Positions 54,561-64,000 of a stretch of 64,000 nt of DNA are shown one piece after another (positions within the stretch are counted from its first letter, which is position 1; the number at the start of each line of letters is the position of its first letter). The DNA lies in NCBI GenBank assembly GCA_015680685.1, contig MNCI01035799.1, positions 214,253-278,252 on the forward strand, given 5' to 3'. The translations under genes and the position numbers were made by a program. The notes under the pieces are model-generated. The model was not told the DNA's origin, did no database searches, and saw nothing but the letters and a program-made list of their open reading frames with translations. Source of the DNA: Gnetum montanum (Eukaryota > Streptophyta > Gnetopsida > Gnetales > Gnetaceae).

Positions 54561-54800
54561 CAGTCTATTGTTGTTCCTCTTGGACAAGTGAAAGATGTGG
54601 TAACTACTATAAGTGGCTGGTCTTATCCTGCTGATTTTTGGTTATTCATGTGGGAAAGAATGAAGGAGAATTTCTTTTAATTATGGGAGAAGCATGACTT
54701 AGCACCGTGGATGGTAGGCTTAGAATTAGAGACTTATCATTGAAAATTTTCAAGAGATGAAGCCAAAATTGTTTAGAGATTCAAATTTCCATGTATTGCA
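54560..54800 (+). pseudogene. Protease fragment of element H
   Basis: It encodes PLGQVKDVVTTISGWSYPADF and then LRIRDLSLKIFK, the pattern found in Athila-like proteases and in G. A stop and a shift lie between. RT should follow but is absent. Confidence 0.6.
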
Positions 54801-55200
54801 TATAACAATAACAAATATGATTGTATGTAAAAAGTTTGAATGATAAGACAAGATACCATCCCAACATGTAAATAATGTGTTGAGGGCATGTGTGTACAAC
54901 CATGTTTGTAAGTAGTATCTACAAAGTAAGAAGATACCCATTGGATAATTGAAATGCCAACTAGAAAACTCATGTTTTGACTTGTAACCTTCACCATCAA
55001 GCTCAAGGTAGGATTTTATTGTAAATGTCAGGTTTGTAACCCTTGAGCTACAATCTTGCATACTTTAACTTTTTGAAGGTGAAAAATGCCTCATAAGTTA
55101 CTATTTCCTCAATTCCCAAGTAAAAAAGCAATGTCATGTCTATATTTGAGGTTGGGAAGGCTAGATATGCATTAGGGATTATCAAATTTGACATTTTCAT
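54801..55200. other. Unassigned AT-rich sequence after element H
   Basis: Open frames of 77 and 103 codons on the - strand (54750-55061) overlap in different frames and show no recognised domain. I see no gene. Confidence 0.4.
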
Positions 55201-57420
55201 GGGTTTTTATGGGGGTATAGCCTCAATTACGCTCAAACCACCTACACCCAACATTGGTGGTGTTAAGTTTTTAGTTTCTTTATAATTCCTAGCATAGTTG
55301 CCATAAAACCTAGCATGGATGTTGTAAGGCTAGTGTTGGTGGTGTTGGGTTTTTACTTTTCTTGAAAAAACTAGCATGCTGTCATAACCTTCAACATAGA
55401 TGCCATAAAGCCAATGTTGGGGTTGTGGTTTCTACTTTTTTCATAAAAGCCAGCATTGGGAGGTTTGAGTTTTCATTTTCTAGCAGTTGTAGCATGGCTA
55501 GCATAGTCATCACAAATTCTCAACAATCTTCACATGGCTAGCATAGTCACCATATTTTCCACCAAATTTCAACAATGCTAGCGTAGCTCTTGAAGGTCAA
55601 CATAGTGAAGGTGAAGCCAACATAGTCACAAAAGTTCATTTACTATTTGTAGTATTCAGTGTGGTTTTGATGGCCCTGGGGTGTTAAAAATTATCACAAA
55701 TGGACAACTACATTGGGAATAATGGCTTGTTACACTTGCAAATAACAAAAAATTGTTAGCATTCATGGTAGAACTTTTCAGCTTAAAATCAACAACCTTG
55801 AAGCCTATAAAAGTCGAGCTTGAACACATTATTCAAGTTGGGAACATTTTTTAGAACTATAAAAACTTCACAACCTTGAGTACTTTAAACCCATTTAACA
55901 TTTGCAACACTTTTGGAGCAAATTAGTATCTATTTGAGCACTAGAGTGTCTCAACATAGTACCAGTGCTACAAGGATTAAACACCATCATTTACACCACT
56001 TGTACCCAAAGTTTTAGATTCAAGTACAAACTAGCAAGAAGCTCTTAGAAATTGGGGTTGGGGAATATTTGGATCATGGAGTTTGACTATAGAATAGAGC
56101 TTGCTAACTCCAACAGGCTTCAAGCTCTATCCAAATAGGATTCTTATGCATTTAAGCACACAATTTGTACTCCTTGAACTCTATACTTTAAGCATTTTTG
56201 CTATTTGAATAAATTTTATGAGTTCATTTGTAGTGCAGATTTCATTTCAAGTTTAATCATGTGTTTATTTTTCATTCAAATTTGCAATTTAATTTTTCTC
56301 CATTTACATTCTTTAAGTTCCTGGGTAATCGGCTAGACCATCCAGGGTGCCTTAAATCCTCTTTCATGAAGTTCCTTGGGATTCAAGGTTAAAAATCTTT
56401 CTACACCTAGGATCTGTGATTTTTTTAGCAATCAAATTTCTCGGATGTAATAGTTTTCTAGTGCTAGAAGAAGGGCTTGAACCTTTGCCTAAATTTTTAG
56501 CCCAAATCTTTTTCAATTATTTTTCAAAAATCCATTTTTCACATTCTAAAACCTCAAAACCTATGAATAGTTATCATTGAAAGAAGCACTGATGCTCGAT
56601 TTCCTACAATTGATACCCAATGTAGTTGTTGTAGGTGAATTGGGCATTTGTAGGATTTTCATAGTAGTTGCTGGATTCTTTGAAGTTAGCATAGTCAACC
56701 CTTCAAACTAGAATTTTTGCTCATCAAAACTTGCATTCAGGGTATCTTAAGGACTAGCATAGATCCATGCAAACACCCAAAGCCTCCTGTTATGAAATCT
56801 TGCAAAAAGACAACATAGTTACTTCTAGGACTTCAGCACATTCCTTGGTGAACATCAAAATTTACATTTATTTTTTCAAAACTAGCATACATTTGCAAGG
56901 GTGGAAATATCCCCAAATTGGTTTTACCAAGTAAAAAACCATCTTCCATCATATACCACAACATCGTTGGATGGACAACATAGTAGTCTACTGCACACCC
57001 ACATAAAATTCATACTATGAAATTTTGTTAGAAGGCTAGCATAGTCCTCTCCAACACCCCAGTGTAGTATTGGGAAAACCAACATTACACATTCATTTTT
57101 CCAAAAGTCATGCACTTCTCTAGGATAGGGTATCACCAGCCTAGTCTTGCTGGGAAAGACAACCATTTCCTCACTACACTTCAGCATAGGTCCTATTGGT
57201 AGAGCTAGCATAGTTGGTTATCCCAACACATAAAATTTTCACATTTTATTAAGTGTAGTATACATCGCTACCATTGTAACTTGTACCACACCAACAATTA
57301 CAGTTCACATCATTTTCTAGCCATAACCTTTGGAATCTTGGATAATTCCACGTGTTGGAAATTTTCTAAAAATGATTAAGTACTTATAAAATTTATTAAA
57401 TTAGATTTAAGCTAGCAAAC
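55201..57420 (+). other. Probable LTR and leader of element I, rich in GCATAGT motifs
   Basis: The phrases GCTAGCATAGT, CAACATAGT and variants recur in 55290-55620 and again at 56640-57220. A TATAAAAAC lies at about 55858. ATTGATACCCAATGTAG near 56608 could be a decayed primer-binding site. No second LTR is visible, so the limits are uncertain. Confidence 0.35.
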
Positions 57421-59630
57421 ATGTCTTTCAGATATTCAACTATCTTGTCCCTCAACTTGATTGATATGACATCTAATGAAGATGCTCTGAAGGTTTATGA
57501 CCCAAAATACCCTATCGTAGTTGAGTGTAGGCAATTGCTCAGATTAAGGGGGCAAAGCCTTGATTTTTTGATCATAAATGAAGATCATTGCAACTTCATT
57601 TATGCCAAAATCCATGCTAGCATACTTATTTCATGAATGAAGGCCAAGGCCAAGCATAGTATGAGTTAATCCACCAAAACCAGAAGGAGTACATACCCTC
57701 CCCCTATGACAAAATACTACTCAATGATACTTATGTATATGTATTGACTTATTTAATTGAGATGGATGAATAGAGTGAAAAGCTTAGTTTGTAAAGGCAA
57801 AACAAGGAGAAAGATGAGTTTAAGATCAAGCCTAAATTAGAAAAATTCATAGGGAGCCCCTTTCAACAATTGGCACCTCAAACCATCATGTCTACTTTGG
57901 CCTCCTCTACCACTCTTGTGGGATAGGTACCTCAACCTTCATCCCTCATCTACCCAACCACGTTTGTGTTGGCACTCATTATAGTAGTCCATTAGGCACA
58001 TTTTGTACCCCAAACAACCTCCTTTTGCTCCTCTATGACTTTTTCCATGTAGCCAAGGTTAGATGACCATCATTGGTGGTCTTCACCATCACTCACTTCT
58101 TTTTAATGCTAGCGGGTCCCACAGTGGCATCCCTAGTGATCCAAGTGTTACATACACATTTCATACCCTTCATTCCCCAAATATGTGCTTCAACCTCCTT
58201 CTCCTTATTTGGTCCCCCTATGACCATGATGACCCAACTTCTTCCTTTGATGTCACAACCAATCACGAGGCCACATGCCTTTCAACTCATACCACAAAAA
58301 TTTGTATTGATCCCCTAGCACATTACAATGCCCCAAAACCTAGATTAAGCATTCCAAATGATCTAGGATCTTACAGAAGAGTTATGAAAGATTAAAGATT
58401 TCACAACCTAGATAATAAAAATAATGAACTTTTATCAAGACGATCCAATTAGTCCTTCTATTCCATAGATAACCCTTCCATTGAGCATCCCCATACCTTA
58501 ATTCACCAAATACAGTGGTGAAGGTGATCCTAATGTCCACCTTATAACCTTCCATTCCTTGTGTCTATTGCTACAAGCTTGGTTGCATACCATAATGTAG
58601 ATTTTCCCTATCTCCCTTACTAGGAAAGCCTTGGACTAGTACTGTGCATTACTAAGAGGATCTATATCCTTACTAGAAGACTTAGTATTACAGTTCATAA
58701 ACCATTTCAAGTATAAATTGAAACTTGACACAATGCTTAATCAAAAAATGAAGGTCAAGTAAGGACCCATTGAGCCCATAAAAAAGTTTATATAATGATG
58801 GAATTCTCTTCTAAACAAGATACCTAAATAAATAATTTAAACTCACCTTCTTACTATATTCAAGGGGGTAGTTAATGACTTCATTAAGTGTAAACTCTAC
58901 TACTTAGATTTGTGATCACTTAGTTAAGTGTTTTCCCAAACTAAGAACATAGAGGATACCTTTAAGGCTAGTGATGGCCCCACCTACTTGGTGTATAAGA
59001 ATTAACACACATGGAAGGATAAAGAGAGNCCATGGAAATTATGGCTAAAGAAAAAAAAACAACATAGGGGCCTAAAAAAATCAACCCAAGACCCCCATAA
59101 TGAATAATCAACCATCAACATCTAAGGACTCTATGTTAAATAACAGAAGGTCCAATTTCGAAAGAAAAAGCTAGCGTAAGTACATTAGGATACTATTAAT
59201 ATTGTTCGAGCTTGTTGATCAGTTGTTGAAGATTGGAAGAATACAATATAAACAAATGACTGAGAATGCTTAGACAAGGCATGATAGACTATGAAAAATC
59301 ATCATGAACCCCACTCTTGCAATTAAGGATGACTTGCTAGTGCCTAAATATTTCAAGCTTGACCGTTTTTTCCACTGCCATCAATTGCTAGGTCAAGATA
59401 CTAACTTTTTCCTAGTGCTAAAGGATGACCTGTAGAAAATGATAGAAAAAGGTGAGTGTGTCCTTGACTCTTCTAACCTAATTGGGCCTTAAAACCAATC
59501 CATGTAGGTCTACAAGGACCCATTGAATATAACCAACAACCCATATACTATCACTGCATTCTATTTGAACAACGATTCTAAACCTACACAAGAGTCCTTT
59601 GTGATTCAGGTACCTCCTTATAATGATAGG
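57421..59630 (+). pseudogene. gag of element I (TAT-like Ty3), degraded and cut by element D
   Basis: A 71-codon open piece at the start may be the gag N terminus. At 58480-58810 the frame reads FTKYSGEGDPNVHLITFHSL, TRKALDWYCALLRGSI, LVLQFINHFKYKLKLDTMLNQ and GPIEPIKKFI. This is the Ty3 gag core of the TAT branch. Near 59330-59450 it reads VPKYFKLDRFFHCHQLLGQD and LKDDLQKMIEKGE, the TAT zinc-binding region with its cysteines largely changed. D interrupts it at 59630. There are numerous stops and one unknown base at 59029. Confidence 0.7.
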
Positions 59631-60514
59631 TGATGAAGCACTATATAGTCGATGCGTCGACTAGGCTATGTATATGGGGCCCCGTATACATGGCCGAGTC
59701 GACGTAGCCCCATCGACGTAGCCTTCCTATGTCGATGTGGCCCCGTTTATGCAGCCGCCTATCCTGGGCTATAAATAAGAGGGCCTTTCACCTCATTTAG
59801 GCAGGCTTTGAGTAGTTGTAGTGAAGCCCTTGCATTTTATTTTCATAGGAGTTAGATTATTTTCCCAAATGCATGCCCGCAGTGTGATGCTTGTAATTGT
59901 ATGGCATCTTTATTCGAGTGTGACGTACTTGGACGTGCACATGACTGAAAATAAAGATCGAGGTTCCTTCATCATTGCAGCATTCGCTTAGTTTTAATAG
60001 TTTAATTATTATTGTTAATTGTTATTGTTATTTATTATTCTCTTAGTTAATATTTCTTTATTGTCATTTACCATTCCTGTTGTTAAATGCGGAATGAGTA
60101 CGACTTAATCACGAGCATTCAAGTGTGACTAACCTAGAAGCTTACCTATGATCTACACTTGGTAACCCCAGTAGTAGTCGTGCATGAGGTCCAAGATGTG
60201 TACGGATGATTAAGGAACGGATGCTCATCGCACTTAGGTTAGCTTAGACCTCATTTCCTATTACTCATTAGTTTAACCAAGATTATTTTCCATTGTCTGT
60301 AGGAGTAGAATTAGTTAGGATCACATCATACGCCTCACTTTGGACTAAACCATACGTGATAAAGCAAATACTGGTCTAGGTGGGAAGACAACGAATTGCC
60401 ATCAACGTGTAACGATCTAGATACCACAACTAGCCTGTCCACGGAGTTTGACCGGATCGTGTGTGAACGCTCGTATTCGTATGGTTGAGCGTAGGGGTAT
60501 GTAGCTGCTCATCA
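59631..60514 (+). repeat. 5' LTR of element D
   Basis: It is 884 bp from TGATGAAGC to GCTCATCA. Everything from the TATA box (TATAAATA, 59770-59777) onward aligns with B and C. U3 before it does not. Confidence 0.9.
59646..59777 (+). promoter_or_regulatory. U3 of element D with GTCGA-type palindromes and TATA box
   Basis: GTCGA or TCGAC core sites occur at about 59649, 59656, 59698, 59713 and 59734, in place of the GATATC sites of A-C. Between them lies a 24-base near-palindrome (59668-59691) centred on GGGGCCCC. TATAAATA follows at 59770-59777. Confidence 0.6.
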
Positions 60515-60515
60515 T

Positions 60516-60533
60516 TGGCACTGTTGCAGAGGA
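60516..60533 (+). promoter_or_regulatory. Primer-binding site of element D (tRNA-Asp type, degraded)
   Basis: TGGCACTGTTGCAGAGGA at the expected distance from the LTR; differences from C are few. Confidence 0.8.
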
Positions 60534-60654
60534 TGATGCTAGTTATCTAGATTAGTTATATCATACAAGATCGATGTATAAGGAATTAACAATATATCTT
60601 TTAGGAAGAAAAAATTTACAAAAATTCACATATAAATTCACACACGATCTCACA

Positions 60655-62654
60655 ATGATGTCTCTTTCAGAAGACTATGACAACACAACAACTAGTAGGG
60701 CAATTCATTGGAGAACCAATGAATATTATGAAAATGAAGATTGGAGTACGCAACCCGAGGTGGGGGTTTCTTATAAACATAAACAAAGAAAACATCATCC
60801 CAATGCACGAAAGCATAACATACCTAGTGATGATGAACCCCTACTAGCCACTACAAGCTTTCAGAAATATAAGAGGCTATTCGAATAGCTCGCAGGCATC
60901 GTAAGGAAAGTTGTCTACCCGTGCTTGATTTAAACAACTTTCCCAAGTTTTCAAGAGGGTATGATTTAGATTTGCAACAACATATACAAGCCTTCTATGA
61001 TGCCTGTACATGGAACCATATTGATAATGGGTGGAAAAAACTTAAGATCTTTCCTCTAATACTCATTGGCCAAGAAAAAGTATGGTATAGGTCGTTAAAA
61101 CCAAAATCAATTCGACATTGGCCAACAATGGTAGAACTTTTCAACTAAAGATATCAAACCTATGTGAGACTGTTAGCCTTGAGGAGACAAATCCAAGAAT
61201 GGAAAAAAGTGCAACATGAACCCTTGGACATTACCTTAGAAAGATATTATGCACTGTTAAACAACTACCTAGGCCATGGGTTCCTCGAGGAAAGGCTAAT
61301 ATACCATATCATAGATGGGATCTGTAATGAATCAAGGGAGACCCTAGGGATGTATGCTTGAGGTCAACTATATGAGCTTTGGACCCATCAACTCCAAGAG
61401 CTTATTAAGAAGATAGCAAAAGAAGAAGGAGAAATAGCCAAATGGGAGAATGTTGAAAGTTCTCAACAGGACCAAAATTTTAACTTAACAAGGGTCCATG
61501 ATCATGAAGAGGAGAAATCAACTCACTTCAAGGAGGTGGAATCATCTTTGCCAATCCTAAAATCACTAGATGAAATTGAGGCAAAGATCAATAAGATGAT
61601 AGACTAGGTACATGAAAGATGTGGAGAATATGTGAACATTATTAAAGGAAAAACTATGACAAATCGAGAAATAGGACAAGACACCACGCGAAAATCGAAA
61701 CAAAGGGTAGAAGATAATAAGGATAAGAACTCAACTACCAATCATATGTATCAATGTAATATTTGCTTGTACGATCACCCCAAAGGTCAATGTCCAATCT
61801 TATCACATTTACATGAGCATTGGGGAGGAATGTTACATCCAGAGTTCATACAAAAATACTATGTCCAACCACAGTGGCAAAAACCTCAGTCATGGGGGAG
61901 GCCACCGCCAACTCGACCATACCCTTTGTATGTCGCAACGCCAAATGCTTATTATGTTCAACACCCTATTTCTCCAACAAGATCAACATCCTCTACCTCA
62001 TCTCATCATTATCATTCTCCCGAATACTATCCACCCATGTCCTCTCCAACAAGATCACCACCTCATGTTCCTTACATTACTCCTCAACCTCAATATTCTC
62101 ATACTTCACCCCCTTCTACATCACCGCCAGCTATGCCAGAAGATTTTGCACCACAGCATCAACCTGCAAACGTTACTTGTGCTGCTACTATCAACAGTAG
62201 TGGAGGTCCTTCACAACATCAAAGGCGTCCCTTCTTTAGACGTGACTGTCGAAAGGGACACCATAGTTTAGAAACCACTACATCCGCCAACTCAGCACAA
62301 ATCCAATACTGTGGTGCATCTTCCTCTTCGAACCTAATGCCTCATGTTACCTTATCAAGGCCATCACTCAATAGTCGAACAACCATGGGGCCCAATGAAT
62401 ATTTCCACATGGGGAGACATGTTGATCCTTGCATACCATCTTACGGTCACAAGTACCATAGTGGGTCAACTCCTTATAAATTAACCACATCTTATAACTT
62501 GCCCCACTATGTCAACTCTAATCAAGTGTATGAACCCCAATGGGGTAAGTGTGATCGGGTCCCAATATTTTCAACATGCAAGGATCCCCACCTTCCATTT
62601 ATTAATTCTAGCCATGCTCAACCATTTAGCTATGGGGGATATCCCCCATTCTAA
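60655..62654 (+). pseudogene. gag of element D
   Basis: It starts at ACAATGATG. The N-terminal piece is open to about 60888, where a one-base shift occurs. The capsid-like core runs from 60921 to 61361 with stops at 61147 and 61360. The last 340 codons (61632-62654) are open and contain an intact zinc-knuckle pattern C-x2-C-x3-H-x4-C (CNICLYDHPKGQC, about 61755-61793). The Pro/Ser/Tyr-rich tail ends FSYGGYPPF. No protease follows. It is the best comparison for reading the gag of B and C. Confidence 0.9.
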
Positions 62655-63950
62655 CAACATAGAATTAATAAATGTTTTTCTGTTTCTTTAATTTTTCAAC
62701 TTTTTGTTTTCCAGTTTTTTACCCTTTTGACTTATTTTTTTATCTTTTTGTCTTCTTATCTTTTTATAAGTAATCTCATCTATGAATAAAACACTCATGT
62801 GGCTCATTGGTTGAGGTGTGTTCTATGTTATCGAGTCTCAAGTGGGTAATTATTTGAACAGTGAGCCCATCACATCCACCCAACCATTCTATTAATAAGA
62901 GGTTTTTCTTTGGGTACGATGATATTCTTGACATCATTAAAACTTAAAGTAATTTTGTGTTCATGATGCCCAGAGTGAAGAAGGACGAACTAAGAGGGAA
63001 TGACCAGGGTGTGACATTAAGGGGACTTGTGGATTCTCTATGGTAACATTTGTAGGTGCTATCATGCAGCTTGGTTGTACTAAGATCCTTGTAGATCTAA
63101 CGAAAAATGGAAGTAAGAGTATTAAAGGCATTGAACATTAAAAAAAAAAAGAAAAAAAAAGAGAAAAGAGAGTGTGCCAAAGAAGCTAAACAAAAAAAAA
63201 TAATATATATATATGCTGCAAAGAAATTCCAAGTCACTCCTCCCTTGCATAAAATGCCAAGGGATTGTATGCCTTGCTGTCATGGTGCTCTTATGGTTGT
63301 CCATCATTGGATGAAACGATGCGATGTCACTGATCAGAGGAATGGACTTGGTCTTCATTTTGGAATGACAGGCTAATGACACATTAATCATGCCCTACAC
63401 TCAAGTTTCATTGTGCCCTAAGTCAGTTACCTCATGTTCCAATCTTTGCAATCCCTTCTCCAATTCATTCCATCTCGCTGTTCATGTATTTGTGACTCGT
63501 GTCTTGTATAGCATTGAATTCATATCTCATCATGGTGGTATTAACATCTGTGTGTTTTGTTGCATCGGGATAGGTTACATTTAACCCTTCTAATGCCTAT
63601 GGACATCTTAAGGTGTGGTTACGCAAGGGCATATAGGTTGAAACCTGCTTTGGGGAGGACCCACTTATGTGACTTTTGTAATTTGTACTTATTGCACACA
63701 ACCACATCATCTTATACCCTTCGAGTACTTCATTGTCAAATATATTCTTTTCTTTATCATCATTTTATCAAACGTTCCTCAAAACCAAGTCCAACATTAA
63801 ACTTTTAGGGCAACTTCCTTGAAAAATTTCTAACTCTAAAATCACACTAAGTAAAGAATTCAGCATTTATTAAAGGCAATGAGTAAGGTATGAAATCATT
63901 GAGCTTTTTTTCAATAACCTTACTAACAATTCATCTTTGTGTGATTATAG
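62655..63950 (+). other. Inter-ORF region and shortened ORF2 leader of element D
   Basis: It aligns with 18397-19600 and then directly with 20265-20409 of B. The junction lies near 63770-63795, so the internal promoter-like block is missing. Positions 63138-63215 are A-rich and AT-repeat. It ends with TTACTAAC (63920-63927) and GTGATTATAG before the ATG, a good branch point and intron acceptor. A 64-codon frame at 63390-63581 parallels one in B. Confidence 0.7.
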
Positions 63951-64000
63951 ATGGCCCCTAAAAGAAGACAACAAGGAGGACCTTCTCAAGGTGCATCTGA
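63951..64000 (+). pseudogene. ORF2 of element D, first codons
   Basis: ATGGCCCCTAAAAGAAGACA starts the frame, parallel to B and C (MAPKR start, then QGG and SQGAS). The rest lies beyond the window, so it cannot be said whether it is intact. Confidence 0.75.

Larger units (their letters stand above)
51336..54800 (+). mobile_element. Element H: partial Athila-like Ty3 element (5' LTR, PBS, gag, protease)
   Basis: LTR, PBS and gag start are arranged as in B-D, but protease follows gag, so H is of the pol-bearing kind. It ends abruptly near 54800 with no RT. It stands head-to-head with G. The LTR start at about 51336 (GATGAAGG) is tentative because U3 is decayed and split by S3. Confidence 0.65.
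59631..64000 (+). mobile_element. Element D: 5' part of the non-autonomous family (LTR, PBS, gag, start of ORF2)
   Basis: It is the same layout as B and C, running off the window in the first codons of ORF2. Its inter-ORF region aligns with B but lacks about 650 bases that hold the internal promoter-like block. Its LTR has a different palindrome family in U3. The target site on the left would be ATAGG; the right side is outside. Confidence 0.9.

Noticed and set aside
62800-62839. Pol III-like A and B boxes in the inter-ORF region of D (and B, 18583-18623)
   Set aside because: The boxes are only about 18-19 bases apart, too close for a tRNA or typical SINE, and the B-type copy has further mismatches.

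Overview
The window is intergenic DNA from a land plant, most likely a seed plant with a large, repeat-rich genome. It is AT-rich and almost entirely made of decayed, nested LTR retrotransposons. I see no intact host gene, no tRNA gene, no CRISPR array and no prokaryotic feature. I cannot name the species. There is one assembly gap (11301-12057) and a single n at 59029.

The dominant family is an unusual LTR element with LTRs of about 0.87-0.99 kb that begin TGATGA and end CTCATCA. Its primer-binding site matches the 3' end of tRNA-Asp. There are four copies on the + strand, A (1-3656, 3' part), B (6598-24267), C (8134-16889) and D (59631-64000, 5' part), plus an older - strand relic A2 (3657 to about 5480). 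C sits inside the gag gene of B with a perfect 5-bp target duplication (CCAGG), and B has its own (CCTAA). The layout is LTR, PBS, gag (about 660 codons with an Athila-like zinc knuckle), about 1.2-1.4 kb without pol, an internal promoter-like block, a leader with a likely intron acceptor, a second long ORF of about 900 codons, a polypurine tract and the LTR. The second ORF (ORF2) has a basic N terminus, a domain resembling the plant-specific 'putative plant transposon protein' family, an unidentified conserved middle region, a long coiled coil and a short proline-rich tail. No protease, RT, RNase H or integrase is visible inside B or C, so the family looks non-autonomous. The internal block repeats the LTR U3 design (CpG-containing GATATC palindromes followed by a TATA box), which suggests two transcription units in one retroelement.

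Possible suppliers of enzymes are nearby. G (- strand, about 45950-51330) is a degraded Athila-like Ty3 element with gag, protease, RT, RNase H and integrase remnants. H (+ strand, about 51336-54800) is its relative with LTR, PBS, gag and protease. A 574-bp solo LTR (S3, 51472-52045) of another family sits just upstream of the TATA box of H. Two related LTRs lie at 25234-25799 and 45384-45947.

Two Ty1/copia elements occupy the middle. E (27582-35078, +) has a degraded gag-pol, a target duplication (CTAAT) and a foreign insert with a 15-bp minisatellite and longer 181-bp units. F (38760-44674, -) has gag only, long LTRs full of GACGTC/GATGTC motifs, and a target duplication (TGATG). Between them (35084-38759) is more GC-rich DNA holding a promoter-like telo-box/TATA segment, a degraded 5S rRNA-like sequence, a 33-36 bp minisatellite and a possible tRNA-derived SINE. 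Before D lies the gag of a TAT-like Ty3 element (I, about 57421-59630), cut by the insertion of D.
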